Positions 1-7,907 of a stretch of DNA of 64,000 nt are shown one piece after another. Every line of letters starts with the position of its first letter. The stretch's first letter is position 1. Position numbers and translations under genes: made by a program. The notes below the pieces were generated by a model that was not told where the DNA came from, searched no databases, and worked only from the letters and a program-made list of their open reading frames with translations. The stretch lies in assembly GCA_036500145.1 (NCBI GenBank), contig DASYCO010000066.1:1-64000 (forward strand), in the 5' to 3' direction. The DNA comes from CAMAVH01 sp036500145 (lineage in GTDB: Bacteria; Pseudomonadota; Alphaproteobacteria; SMXQ01).

Positions 1-1343
1 GGCGGACGCGGCCACTTGAACTGCTTCATGATCCAGCCGAACAGGCCGAAGAAGAGCAGCACGTAGAGGTCGCCCCACTGGCGGGAGGCTTCGAAGGCAC
101 CGATGTAGATGATGCCCAGAACCGCCGGCAGGATGAGCGTGTAGCGCAGGGTCGCCAGCTTGGCGAACTGCGGGCTGAAGGCGTAGCACATGCCTGCGCC
201 GAGCACGTTGGCGAGCGCCACCGACCAGACCATCGCGTAGGTCACGTCGAGGTTCTTGCCGAGCATGTCCGGGCCGGGGACGAGGCCCTGGATCAGGAAC
301 GCGCCGAGCAGGATGGCCATGCCGGCGGAGCCGGGCACGCCGAACGCCACGGTGGGCACGAGAGCGCCGCCCTCCTTGGCGTTGTTCGACGATTCCGAGG
401 CGATGACGCCGCGGACGTCGCCCTTGCCGAAGGTGAGCTTGGCGCCCTTCTCCGTCTTGAGGGCGTGGCCGTAGGCGAGCCAGTCCACCACCGAGGCGCT
501 GATGCCCGGGATGGAGCCGATGCCGCCGCCGATCCACGAGCAGCGCATGATCAGCCACCAGTGCTTGAAGCAGTCCTTCACGCCCTGCCACTGGCCCTTG
601 TAGACCTCGCGGCCGACGGGGACGCCTTCGGCGATGGCGGTCCGGGTGATCAGCAGGTCGCACAGCTCGGGCAGGGCGAACAGGCCGAGAATCATCGGCG
701 TGATCGGCATGCCGTCCCAGAGGTACAGGCTGTCGAGGGTCCAGCGGAGCGTGCCGGTCTGCGGATCGGAGCCGATCATGGCCAGCATGACGCCGAAGCA
801 GGCCGCGGAGACGCCGCGCAGGGGCGCGTTGCCCGAGAGCACCGCGACCATGGAGATGCCGAACACGGCGAAGCCGAGCAGTTCCGGCGAGCCGATGTAG
901 AGCATCAGCGGACGCAGGATGGGAATGGTCAGGCCCATGAGGACGGCGCCGAACAGGCCGCCCAGCAGCGACGACATGTAAGCCGCCGAAAGAGCGCGAC
1001 CGGCTTCACCCCGCTTTGCCATGGGGAAGCCGTCCAAGACCGTTGCCGCGGAGGCTGCACCTCCGGGCACGCCGAACAGAATGGCCGGGATGGGGTCGCC
1101 GGTGGCCGTGGTCGCGCCGAGGCCGAGCAGGAACGCGAAGGCCGTGTAGGGGTCCATGTCGAAGGTGAAGGGCAGCAGCATCGCCGTGCCGGCGAGGCCG
1201 CCGATGCCGGGGACGATGCCGAGCGTCAGGCCGAGAACGCAACCTGTCGCGAGGAACATAAGTCGCGTTGGATCCATCAGGATCAGGAACGCTCGCCCGG
1301 CCGATGAGGCCATAAAGGCGGCTTCCGCCGTGAAACTTTCCAT
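1..1343 (-). CDS. tctA: TctA-family tripartite tricarboxylate transporter permease (partial)
   Basis: This is the large integral membrane subunit of a tripartite tricarboxylate transporter, which imports citrate-like or other carboxylates together with a periplasmic TctC and a small TctB. The frame is open from an ATG at 1343 to the left window edge, so the C-terminus is missing. The translation is strongly hydrophobic and holds family-typical Gly/Pro-rich stretches such as GIVPGIGGLAGTAMLLPF and FGVPGGAASAATVLDGFP near the N-terminus, and GVPGSAGMAILLGAFLIQGL further on. No tctB or tctC lies upstream, where a small exported protein is found instead. The partners may lie left of the window. 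The substrate cannot be read from the sequence. Confidence 0.93.
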   Translation of the reverse strand, partial: MESFTAEAAFMASSAGRAFLILMDPTRLMFLATGCVLGLTLGIVPGIGGLAGTAMLLPFTFDMDPYTAFAFLLGLGATTATGDPIPAILFGVPGGAASAATVLDGFPMAKRGEAGRALSAAYMSSLLGGLFGAVLMGLTIPILRPLMLYIGSPELLGFAVFGISMVAVLSGNAPLRGVSAACFGVMLAMIGSDPQTGTLRWTLDSLYLWDGMPITPMILGLFALPELCDLLITRTAIAEGVPVGREVYKGQWQGVKDCFKHWWLIMRCSWIGGGIGSIPGISASVVDWLAYGHALKTEKGAKLTFGKGDVRGVIASESSNNAKEGGALVPTVAFGVPGSAGMAILLGAFLIQGLVPGPDMLGKNLDVTYAMVWSVALANVLGAGMCYAFSPQFAKLATLRYTLILPAVLGIIYIGAFEASRQWGDLYVLLFFGLFGWIMKQFKWPRP

Positions 1344-1551
1344 GTTTGCTTATCCGTTGTCCGAAGTTGAGGTCATCTCAAACGGACGGGACAGCGACGG
1401 CGTTGTCGGGCGGGTCGCGCCTGGGGCGCTTTATTGAACTGTAGGCTTTGGTGCCTGACCGACTACGGATTCCGCCTCTGCCTTCGTCCGTGTAAACCCG
1501 GCGCCGTCCTTCTTTGTGCTTATGGCGAGGACGGTCGACGGCGGGAAGGCG

Positions 1552-1920
1552 TTAAACGGTCGGAGGACCGGTCTTGTGGCAAGACTGCACGACGTCGGCT
1601 GTGCGCCGCGTCGAGGTTTCGGCGGCAGCGGCGTGCTGCCAGCCGAACTGGAGGACCGCGGGAGCGGCCATGACGAAAGCCGCCACGTCGTCGCCCGTGC
1701 CGTGGTCGGCGAGGCGGCGGGAGCTGTCGTCTTCAATGGTGGGGGCGAGGCTTTCCTCGACGACGACCTGGAGCGGCGTCGTCGGGGCCTTGTGGTGGAG
1801 GCCGGACATGATCGTCGCTTCGCCGGCGGCGTGGCTCGCGGCCATGACGGGGCTCGCGCCGGCGATTACCGCCAGCGCCACGAGCCAAGCCATCAGACGA
1901 CGAGAAAACAGCGACGACAT
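1552..1920 (-). CDS. small exported protein, function unknown
   Basis: The predicted protein has 122 residues. I chose the ATG at 1920 because an SD-like AGGCAGGA lies just before it and the frame opens with a clear signal peptide (MSSLFSRRLMAWLVALAVIA, cleavage probably after ASPVMA). A longer start at 2004 would bury the signal peptide. The mature part has no recognisable domain; it holds a single Cys-His pair near the C-terminus (QSCHK) and a low-complexity Ala/His stretch. It points the same way as the TctA gene, about 200 bases upstream of it, so co-transcription is possible. A member of a small metal-related exported family is conceivable but unproven. Confidence 0.5.
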   Translation of the reverse strand: MSSLFSRRLMAWLVALAVIAGASPVMAASHAAGEATIMSGLHHKAPTTPLQVVVEESLAPTIEDDSSRRLADHGTGDDVAAFVMAAPAVLQFGWQHAAAAETSTRRTADVVQSCHKTGPPTV

Positions 1921-2231
1921 TCCTGCCTCATGAAATCGCGCAAACCCCTTTGCACGATAGCGCCGTATAACTTTTAGCATAGATCGGGGCCAGAACCCCG
2001 ACAAGGCGTTTCCTGCCTGGCGACAGGCAAGGGGCGGATTGTGCGCATATATTAAAAAATGACAAGTGCTTTACGCGCTGCGAGAGACTCGCAGTTCTCC
2101 AGGCGCGCGCTGCGCAATGGCCCTGCGCTTTAATGAAATCGATGCGGCGATTGCGAAACGGCCGAGGGCCATGTAAGGAGAATCAACGACCTGCCTTCAC
2201 CCAAGGCTCTTTTTCAGGTGCGCTTAACATC

Positions 2232-2609
2232 ATGGCGAAGCGAAAGCTCTACGACTGCTCGAAATGCCCGGGCCAGTGCTGCTCCTATGCCCGAATCATC
2301 GTGACCGACTTCGACATCAAGCGCCTGGCGAAATACTTCGGCATCAGCGAAGACGCCGCGCGCGAGAAGCACACGAAGGCCGGGGCGGAACCGGGCGAGC
2401 GCATCCTGCGCCATCATGCCGACGAGCATTTCGGCACGATCTGCAAGTTCTTCGACCGCGAGCTGCGCCGCTGCACGATCTATGAAGGCCGCCCGCGCGT
2501 CTGCCGCGAATTCCCCGGCGAAGGCCACTGCGGCTACTACGACTTCCTGACCTTCGAGCGCACCGCGCAGGAAGATCCCGAATGGATCTCGACGACAGGC
2601 AACTGGTAG
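2232..2609 (+). CDS. YkgJ-family cysteine cluster protein
   Basis: The protein has 125 residues and belongs to the zinc/iron-chelating YkgJ (CxxCxxxCC) family of unknown biochemical role. The N-terminus carries CSKCPGQCC (C-x2-C-x3-CC), followed by a conserved ICKFFD, RRCTIYEGRPRVCREFPG and a last GHCGYYD, so eight cysteines are placed as expected for a metal or Fe-S site. I chose the ATG at 2232 because the family starts at MAKRKLYDC. The upstream in-frame extension to 2133 is unlike the family. It is convergent with the DUF421 gene and stands alone. Confidence 0.88.
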   Translation: MAKRKLYDCSKCPGQCCSYARIIVTDFDIKRLAKYFGISEDAAREKHTKAGAEPGERILRHHADEHFGTICKFFDRELRRCTIYEGRPRVCREFPGEGHCGYYDFLTFERTAQEDPEWISTTGNW

Positions 2610-2628
2610 GCGGCAACCGGCAGGCGAA

Positions 2629-3108
2629 TCAGCGCGACTCTGACGAGTCGCGCTTCTTCACCGAAATCTCGCCCGTCGTCTCCAGGATGGCGTACTCGGC
2701 CTGCGACGGCCGGAAGCAGCCGTTCTGGCGCAGCGCCGCCATCAATTCGTTGTTGGAAATCGATTCTCGGCGCAGCGTCTCGTAGAGCACGCGGCCCTGG
2801 CGGACGAGGAAGAGCGGCCGTCCTTCCATCCAGCGCTCCATGCGCGCGAAGCGCGTCGTGAGGATGCCGAGCGCGGCGTTGAGCAGCAGCATCGTGGTGA
2901 TGACGATGACCGCGGCGGCCCAGGAGTCGTCGCCGGCGGTCAAAGCGTTGGACGCGCCTTCGCTGATCAGCATGAGCAGCACGAAGTCGAAGGGCGTCAG
3001 CTGGCCGAGCTCGCGCTTGCCGCTCAGGCGCAGCAGCAGGATGACGGACAGGTAGACGCCGCCGCCGCGCAGTATCAGTTCCCACCACGGCAGCGTCAGG
3101 TTGAACAT
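2629..3108 (-). CDS. DUF421 (YetF/YkjA-like) membrane protein
   Basis: The protein has 159 residues. Three hydrophobic segments in the first about 85 residues are followed by a soluble domain with the DUF421 signature (RPLFLVRQGRVLYETLRRESI, then ISNNELMAALRQNG). The family consists of inner-membrane proteins of unknown function, often linked to stress and spore physiology. It is the last gene of a leftward group (DUF3309, KGG-like, DUF421) and starts 17 bases after its upstream neighbour, so it is probably driven by the EcfG-type promoter near 3789. Confidence 0.88.
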   Translation of the reverse strand: MFNLTLPWWELILRGGGVYLSVILLLRLSGKRELGQLTPFDFVLLMLISEGASNALTAGDDSWAAAVIVITTMLLLNAALGILTTRFARMERWMEGRPLFLVRQGRVLYETLRRESISNNELMAALRQNGCFRPSQAEYAILETTGEISVKKRDSSESR

Positions 3109-3124
3109 TTGATCTCTGTGCGGC

Positions 3125-3496
3125 TCAGCCGCTCTTGCGCTTCGCGCGCGTGCGGGAGGCTTTCTTCGCCGCGGCCTTGCGCTTCGTCGCGGACGCTTTC
3201 TTCGCTGTCTTGCGCGTCGCGGCGCCTTTCTTGGCGGCGGCCTTGCGCTTGCTGGCCGGGCGCTTCGCCGCGGCTGCGCCGCCGCGCTTGCCGCCTTTCT
3301 TCGCGGCCTTCTTGCTTTCGGGCTTGCCGCGCCCGCTGCCGCTCTTCTTGCCGCCGCCGCTCGCGTCGTTGACGGTGGCCCAAGCGCGGCGCTCGGCTTC
3401 TGCCTTGCCGACGCCGCGCTTTTCGTAGCCTTCCTCGATGTGGGACGCCTTACGCTTCTGCTTGGCGGTGTATTTCGCTTTGCTGCCGCGCGGCAT
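3125..3496 (-). CDS. basic KGG-like protein with histone H1-like tail
   Basis: The protein has 123 residues. The N-terminal about 50 residues (KYTAKQKRKASHIEEGYEKR, then GVGKAEAERRAWATVN) match a small alphaproteobacterial and pseudomonad family often annotated as plasmid stabilisation proteins. The label is historical; no toxin-antitoxin partner is present. The remaining about 70 residues are Lys/Ala/Arg-rich repeats like eukaryotic histone H1 tails, which suggests nucleic acid binding. It lies between DUF3309 and DUF421 in a likely stress-regulated operon. Confidence 0.8.
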   Translation of the reverse strand: MPRGSKAKYTAKQKRKASHIEEGYEKRGVGKAEAERRAWATVNDASGGGKKSGSGRGKPESKKAAKKGGKRGGAAAAKRPASKRKAAAKKGAATRKTAKKASATKRKAAAKKASRTRAKRKSG

Positions 3497-3519
3497 GGCC
3501 CACTCCTTCTCGTCTCAGA

Positions 3520-3675
3520 TCAGATGCGGCCCGTGGCGAGCAGAACGATCAGGATGATGAGCAGCACGAAGGTCAGGCCGCTCGGACCGTAGCCCCAGCT
3601 GCGGCTGTAGCCCCACGTCGGCAGGGCGCCCAACAGCAGGAGAATCAGGATGATCAGAAGGATCGTGCTCAGCAT
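3520..3675 (-). CDS. DUF3309 family small membrane protein
   Basis: This 51-residue protein is almost entirely two hydrophobic helices (MLSTILLIILILLLLGALPT and a C-terminal LTFVLLIILIVLLATGRI) joined by WGYSRSWGYGPSG, the typical layout of DUF3309. Its function is unknown. Family members are common in proteobacteria as stress-associated membrane peptides. It is the first gene of the leftward operon; an EcfG-like promoter (3764-3789) lies about 90 bases upstream. Confidence 0.85.
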   Translation of the reverse strand: MLSTILLIILILLLLGALPTWGYSRSWGYGPSGLTFVLLIILIVLLATGRI

Positions 3676-3763
3676 GGTTGTCCCCTTGCGATACGTGGCG
3701 GGTTTTTGTCGGTGGCGCGTCGCGATCGCACGAAACGCCAGCTGCGTTATTGATCAGTCGGCC

Positions 3764-3789
3764 AACGCTCTCCTGCCGGAAAAGGTTCC
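3764..3789 (-). promoter_or_regulatory. EcfG-type (general stress sigma factor) promoter for the DUF3309 operon
   Basis: On the minus strand GGAAC (3789-3785) is followed by 17 bases and CGTT (3767-3764). This matches the alphaproteobacterial EcfG consensus GGAAC-N16/17-CGTT. It lies about 90 bases upstream of the DUF3309 start, a usual distance. Confidence 0.6.
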
Positions 3790-3840
3790 CATTTCTGCCT
3801 TTCGCGTCATGTCCGCTCGAAAGAGCGCAGGCGCGGAACC

Positions 3841-3865
3841 GGAACGACGTCAAAGGCTTCGCGTT
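3841..3865 (+). promoter_or_regulatory. EcfG-type promoter for csbD
   Basis: GGAAC at 3841-3845 is followed by 16 bases and CGTT ending at 3865, an exact match to the EcfG consensus. It lies about 100 bases upstream of the csbD-type gene, a classic general-stress gene. Confidence 0.65.
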
Positions 3866-3967
3866 TTTCTGTCAGCGAGCCGGCAGAGACCGGCGCCGAG
3901 TTTTCAGATGAGGCGGAACGCGCGAAAAGGCCGGCTCCGCCGCGTCTCTCACATATAGGAGACCGCA

Positions 3968-4168
3968 ATGAACTGGGATCAGATCAAGGGCGACTGGAAG
4001 CAAGCCAAGGGCAAGGTCAAGCAGCAGTGGGGCAAGCTCACCGACGACGACCTGACAATGGCCGAAGGCACGCGCGACCGCCTGGTCGGGCGCATCCAGG
4101 AACGCTACGGCATCGCCAAGGACGAAGCCGACAAGCAGGTGAAGGACTGGGAGAAGACCTACCACTAG
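3968..4168 (+). CDS. csbD: CsbD family stress response protein
   Basis: This 66-residue hydrophilic protein shows the whole CsbD domain: MNWDQIKGDWKQAKGKVKQQ at the start, the central WGKLTDDDLTMAEG, and a C-terminal helix. CsbD-like proteins are abundant small stress proteins; the molecular role is not settled. An SD-like AGGAG is visible before the ATG, an EcfG promoter upstream and a strong hairpin downstream, so this looks like a self-contained stress-induced unit. Confidence 0.93.
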   Translation: MNWDQIKGDWKQAKGKVKQQWGKLTDDDLTMAEGTRDRLVGRIQERYGIAKDEADKQVKDWEKTYH

Positions 4169-4242
4169 GCCTTCGCCCGATCCGCAGCCCTCGTTCGAGC
4201 GGGATGGTTCTTCGCTGAACCTGTTCAGGTCCGTTCGATGAA

Positions 4243-4276
4243 CGACAAGGCCATGCCGCGAGGCATGGCCTTGTCG
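4243..4276. terminator. hairpin terminator after csbD
   Basis: A perfect 15-bp inverted repeat (CGACAAGGCCATGCC with loop GCGA) lies 75 bases after the csbD stop. No clear T-run follows, so efficiency as an intrinsic terminator is uncertain. Confidence 0.6.
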
Positions 4277-4335
4277 CGTTTGGCCGCCACCCGCCATCGC
4301 TATAAAAAAATATGAAGTCCGCGAGCGCCTCCACC

Positions 4336-4410
4336 GGCCGAACCGGGGGCAGGGTTGCCTTGCATTTTATCCATCCCGGGTCGCGAAAATCTCGCCTGCC
4401 CCCTTCGGCC
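4336..4410. repeat. long inverted repeat upstream of the Gln-rich gene array
   Basis: GGCCGAA-CC-GGGGGCAGG (4336-4353) is complementary to CCTGCCCCC-TTCGGCC (4395-4410) except for a 2-base bulge, enclosing a 41-base loop. It lies just before the promoter of the first Gln-rich gene. With the csbD hairpin and the leader it accounts for most of the csbD to 4472 interval. Its role is unknown; it could be a second terminator or an RNA structure. Confidence 0.45.
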
Positions 4411-4436
4411 AACATGGTTGCCCGGCGAAAATTTGA

Positions 4437-4471
4437 TATAGTTCCGCCGCGTCACAATCGGGGGATTCCAA
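4437..4471 (+). promoter_or_regulatory. promoter/leader of Gln-rich gene 1
   Basis: A TATAGTTC -10-like element (4437) precedes GTCACAATCGGGGGA and a 6-base spacer to the ATG. The same block, with a 2-base indel and a changed spacer, recurs before gene 4 at 7908. GGGGGA is in the Shine-Dalgarno position but is not the usual GGAGG. Confidence 0.5.
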
Positions 4472-5107
4472 ATGAAGCGCGCGATCATCGTTGCGGCCGT
4501 CTTGTCGGCAGGCGTCGCCATTCATATGCCGGGGGCGCAGGCCCAAAGCCAGCCGGTGGGAGTGGGCATTTCAACGCAGGCCCAGCCCATGATGCCGGGC
4601 GCCATAATGCAGACCCAGTCCACGGCCCCGAGCCAGCCCATGCCCGGGGCGGCCGGCACGGCTACGAATACGGCCGAGCTGCAGGCGCTGGGCTCGGCGC
4701 TCAATGAGATCGGGCAGAAGATGCAGCCGATCGCCAAGCAGGTGCAGAACGATCCGCAGTCGACCGCCATGCTGAAGCTCATGTACGCGCAGGCCGAGAC
4801 CATGGGCAACGTGATCAACATCATGCTCAAGCAGGCCCAGGTCGGCGCCAGCCTCCCGCTTGACGCGAAGACCAAGGTGGCGATCGCGCAGAAGCAGGCC
4901 GCCGCTGCGGCCCCCACCATCGTCGAGCAGCAGAAGCAGGCCATACAGGCTCTCATCGAGCTGCAGCAGAAGCTGATGGGAGCCAGCAAAACGCAGGCGG
5001 CGGACCAGGCCAAGCAGCAGCTCGGCGCGCTGGTGCCGATCCAGAGCGGCCTGCTGCAGGTCCAAAGCCGGCTCTACATCGTCATGCTGGCCGAAATGGC
5101 GAAGTAG
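4472..5107 (+). CDS. exported Gln/Ala-rich coiled-coil protein 1
   Basis: This 211-residue protein starts with a signal peptide (MKRAIIVAAVLSAGVAIHMP, cleavage likely after GAQAQ). A Pro/Met/Gln-rich linker (about residues 28-65) is followed by long amphipathic helices rich in Gln, Ala, Leu and Met up to the C-terminus. It has no cysteine or tryptophan and no recognised domain. It is the first of four consecutive similar genes, each with its own GGGGGA leader. A structural, periplasmic or surface role is plausible, but the function is unknown. Composition bias makes homology claims by simple search unreliable. Confidence 0.75.
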   Translation: MKRAIIVAAVLSAGVAIHMPGAQAQSQPVGVGISTQAQPMMPGAIMQTQSTAPSQPMPGAAGTATNTAELQALGSALNEIGQKMQPIAKQVQNDPQSTAMLKLMYAQAETMGNVINIMLKQAQVGASLPLDAKTKVAIAQKQAAAAAPTIVEQQKQAIQALIELQQKLMGASKTQAADQAKQQLGALVPIQSGLLQVQSRLYIVMLAEMAK

Positions 5108-5160
5108 GAACTTCGGCCACTTCCTGAAAAACGCGAGATTTGCGCGGCGTCGCGCCGCAC

Positions 5161-5191
5161 TAAGCTGCCGTATCGTTCACGGGGGATTCCA
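5161..5191 (+). promoter_or_regulatory. promoter/leader of Gln-rich gene 2
   Basis: TAAGCT (5161) is in the -10 position, followed by GTTCACGGGGGATTCCA and the ATG at 5192. The segment GGGGGATTCCA is identical to that of gene 1. Confidence 0.4.
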
Positions 5192-6022
5192 ATGAAAACC
5201 GGACTCGTCATTCTTGCCGCGGGCGTCGCCCTTCATGTGCAGGCGGCCCAGGCGCAGAACTTTCAATCGAAGCCGCCCGAAATCAACAGCGGCCAGATGT
5301 ACCAGGGCCCCGGCGGCGCGCCGATGATGAACCCGTCGCCGGGCCAGCCGACCATGCCGACGAATGTCCCGCCCCGGCCGCAGCAAGGCCTCATCGCCTC
5401 GCCGCAGCTGCCGGCCAACCTGCTGGACCCCGCCATGGCGAGCAAGGCGACGACGGACATCTATTCCGTCATGGTCCTGATGCAGCAGATGGCGCAGCAA
5501 ATGCGCGATCAGGCGCGCACGGACCGCTCGGCGACCATGGACGCGCAGGTGCAGGCGATCCAAGACGCGGCCGCCAAGATCCAGCAGGCCGCCGCGGCGA
5601 CGATGCAGCAGGCGCAGATCAACGGCGCGATGCAGATCGCCGCCGCCGCCATGCAGATCGGCACGACCGGCCCCGGCATGAGCCAGCTGAAGCCGGGCTC
5701 CCAGGTCCTGGGCAAGCCGCAAGGCACGATGGCCGGCGCGCCGACGGCGAAGCCGCTGACGCCGCAGGAAAAGCAGCAGGCGCTCGGCGCCATCGGCAAC
5801 GCGCAGCAGGCCTTTGCCGCCAACATGGCTGCCGCCGAAGCCGACAGGACGAAGGCCCAGGCCGTCGCCATGGCGGCGCAGGCCCAGGCGCAGACCGCGC
5901 AGCAGGCCCAGGCGCAGCAGATGGTGCAGCAGATGCAGGACGTGATTCGCGACGTTCAGGCGAAGCTGCAGGCCATCCAGCAGTCGCAGGGCGAGGCGAC
6001 GCGCCAGCTCAGCCGCTACTGA
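5192..6022 (+). CDS. exported Gln/Ala-rich coiled-coil protein 2
   Basis: This 276-residue protein has a signal peptide (MKTGLVILAAGVALHVQAAQ, cleavage near AQAQ), a Pro/Gly/Met-rich segment to about residue 75, and then Ala/Gln/Met-rich helices in two blocks (about 85-160 and 190-270) separated by a Gly/Pro linker. It has no cysteine. The ATG at 5192 is set by the conserved GGGGGATTCCA leader. A perfect 18-bp bidirectional terminator follows. The function is unknown; it is related in layout and leader to its three neighbours. Confidence 0.75.
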   Translation: MKTGLVILAAGVALHVQAAQAQNFQSKPPEINSGQMYQGPGGAPMMNPSPGQPTMPTNVPPRPQQGLIASPQLPANLLDPAMASKATTDIYSVMVLMQQMAQQMRDQARTDRSATMDAQVQAIQDAAAKIQQAAAATMQQAQINGAMQIAAAAMQIGTTGPGMSQLKPGSQVLGKPQGTMAGAPTAKPLTPQEKQQALGAIGNAQQAFAANMAAAEADRTKAQAVAMAAQAQAQTAQQAQAQQMVQQMQDVIRDVQAKLQAIQQSQGEATRQLSRY

Positions 6023-6036
6023 CCGAAACCGGGCGC

Positions 6037-6076
6037 GAGAATGAAAAAGGCGGGTTTTCCCGCCTTTTTCATTCTC
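6037..6076. terminator. perfect 18-bp terminator hairpin after Gln-rich gene 2
   Basis: GAGAATGAAAAAGGCGGG, loop TTTT, and its exact complement. The stem has A-runs on one arm and T-runs on the other, so it can act in both directions. Confidence 0.85.
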
Positions 6077-6115
6077 TTTCTGGCGATTAATTGCAGCTTC
6101 ACCCCTGTCCGACGC

Positions 6116-6146
6116 TAGAGTGGCGCGTCATTTACGGGGGATTTTC
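6116..6146 (+). promoter_or_regulatory. promoter/leader of Gln-rich gene 3
   Basis: TAGAGT (6116-6121) is preceded 19 bases upstream by TTGCAG, a possible -35. GTCATTTACGGGGGATTTTC leads to the ATG at 6147. The GGGGGATT core and its 5-base spacing are as in gene 2. Confidence 0.4.
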
Positions 6147-7763
6147 ATGAAAACCGCGACCATCATTCTCGTCGCCGGCCTGTTGTCGGCGAGCGCCGCC
6201 GCGCACGCCCAGAGCGTAGCCGGCGCGAACGGCACGCCTGCAACCGCCATCGATCCGACGGCGCTGCTCGGCAACCTGCAGTCGATCAAGCAGATGAGCA
6301 GCGACTCGCTCAATCAGGCGCTGCTTCTGCTGGGCACCACGGTGCAGTCGAACCAGGGCCTGACCGGCCAGCAGCTCAACCAGGCGCGCGTCAACGGCGA
6401 TGCCGCCACCTCGGCGACGCTGCAGGCCCAGCTGGACACGCTGCAGCGGATGATGGCCCAGACGAGCGCCAACCAGGCGATGGTCCCGGCGGCCCCCGCG
6501 GCGCCGACGCTGCCGAGCGGCATGACGCAGGCGCAGTATCAGCAGTTGCTGAAGCTTCAAAAGGATGAGCTGACCACGTTGCAGCTGGAGATCCAGCGCG
6601 TCAACGCGATGCCGATCGTGACCCCTGTCAACGCGTTGTTTCTGCCCTTGCAGCTGCAGCAGGATCAGATCGTGCGCCCGACGGCGCAGCAGCAGACGGC
6701 GCGCACGCAGCTCGCGCAGGTGGTGCGGACGCCGCATCGCTACAGCGACCAGCAAAGGCAGCAGGCCGAAGCGTTGATGAAGCAGGGGCAATGGGCGCCG
6801 CCGGCGCCGCCCGCGCCGCCGGTCGTCTTGACCGCGCAGCAGCAGGCGCAATTGGCGGCGATGGTCACGCCGCAGCATCAGGCGCTGCTGTCGGCGTCGG
6901 CGCAGGCCGACGAACAGCTGAAGCTCGCGCAGGCCAGGATGGCGGAATTGCAGACCCAGCTGCGCGGGCAGATGATGCAAGTGACGCCGGGGAGGGTCGC
7001 GACGATGCAGGCGGTCGCGCAGACCCAAAGAAGCATCCTCGAGCAGAACGGCGTGATCGCCCAGGCGGCGCAGAAGGCGACGCTGGCGCGCCAGCAGGCG
7101 GCGCCGGCGTTCCAGGCGCTGGCGGCGCAAGCGGCCGCCGCGGCGCAGATGCGCGTGCAGCGCGCGCAGATGACGCCGCAGCAGCTGGCTTTGGAAAAGG
7201 CGCAGGAGCAGCAGGCGCAGGCATTGCAGCGCGCCCAGCAGCTGAAGGTCGCCCAGCAGCAGCTGCCGGTCGTGCAGCGGCAGCTCCAGGCCGCGAACGA
7301 GCAGCTGCAGGCGAAGCAGAAGCTGGACCAGCAGCAGCTGGCGCAGCTCAAGGAGACGCAGCAGCAGCAGCTCGCCGCCGCGCAAGCGCGGATGGACGCC
7401 CTGCAGAAGCAGCCGCCGTCGACGCCGGGGTGGCAGCAGCAGATGCAGGCGGCCGGCCAGCAGATGGGCGGGCTGCAGCGCCAGCAACAGCAGCAGTTGC
7501 AGGGCATGCAGCAGTCGCAGTACCAGGACCAGCAGTCGCAGCAGAAGAACGTCGCGGGCCTGCAGCAGCAGATCGCGTCCTTGCAGCAGCAGATCCAGTC
7601 GCTGCAGGCGCAGCCACAGCAGGCGGCGGCGCTGCCCGACGACGTGCAGAAGCTGCAGGCGACGATGGCGGCGGCGAACGCCGCCCAGCTACAGCAGATC
7701 ATGCAAGCCATCGCGGCGCGCAACCAGGAGATGATCGCCGTCGTGAACTCCAAGCCGCTATAG
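6147..7763 (+). CDS. exported Gln-rich coiled-coil protein 3 (largest)
   Basis: This 538-residue protein begins MKTATIILVAGLLSASAAAH, with cleavage probable after AHAQ. Gln and Ala dominate the mature chain; runs such as QQLPVVQRQLQAANEQLQAK and LQQQIASLQQQIQSLQAQ indicate near-continuous coiled coil from about residue 220 to 500. Short Pro-rich breaks occur near 120 and 220. The C-terminal coiled coil resembles that of protein 4, including the phrase LPVVQ. It has no cysteine. I chose the ATG at 6147, nine codons inside the longest frame, because the leader and signal peptide fix it. The function is unknown; a filamentous or envelope-spanning structural role is a guess. Confidence 0.78.
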   Translation: MKTATIILVAGLLSASAAAHAQSVAGANGTPATAIDPTALLGNLQSIKQMSSDSLNQALLLLGTTVQSNQGLTGQQLNQARVNGDAATSATLQAQLDTLQRMMAQTSANQAMVPAAPAAPTLPSGMTQAQYQQLLKLQKDELTTLQLEIQRVNAMPIVTPVNALFLPLQLQQDQIVRPTAQQQTARTQLAQVVRTPHRYSDQQRQQAEALMKQGQWAPPAPPAPPVVLTAQQQAQLAAMVTPQHQALLSASAQADEQLKLAQARMAELQTQLRGQMMQVTPGRVATMQAVAQTQRSILEQNGVIAQAAQKATLARQQAAPAFQALAAQAAAAAQMRVQRAQMTPQQLALEKAQEQQAQALQRAQQLKVAQQQLPVVQRQLQAANEQLQAKQKLDQQQLAQLKETQQQQLAAAQARMDALQKQPPSTPGWQQQMQAAGQQMGGLQRQQQQQLQGMQQSQYQDQQSQQKNVAGLQQQIASLQQQIQSLQAQPQQAAALPDDVQKLQATMAAANAAQLQQIMQAIAARNQEMIAVVNSKPL

Positions 7764-7808
7764 CCGATCTGCCGGCCTGCGCCATGGCGCGGGCAGAACG
7801 AGATGTTG

Positions 7809-7837
7809 AAAAGGGCGGGGGATTTCCCCGCCCTTTT
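7809..7837 (+). terminator. terminator after Gln-rich gene 3
   Basis: A 12-bp perfect stem AAAAGGGCGGGG with loop GATTT; the right arm ends in TTTT followed by GTTT. It lies about 45 bases after the stop. Confidence 0.85.
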
Positions 7838-7907
7838 GTTTGGCCCGTGCTTGTTCGCCCATGCCGTGACGGCACTTCGGGGGCATGGCCCTGTCACGGC
7901 GTTTTGC

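Noticed and set aside
1431..1736. Minus-strand frame of 101 codons overlapping the small exported-protein gene
   Set aside because: It has no signal peptide or SD and is low in complexity; the overlapping frame at 1552-1920 has both.
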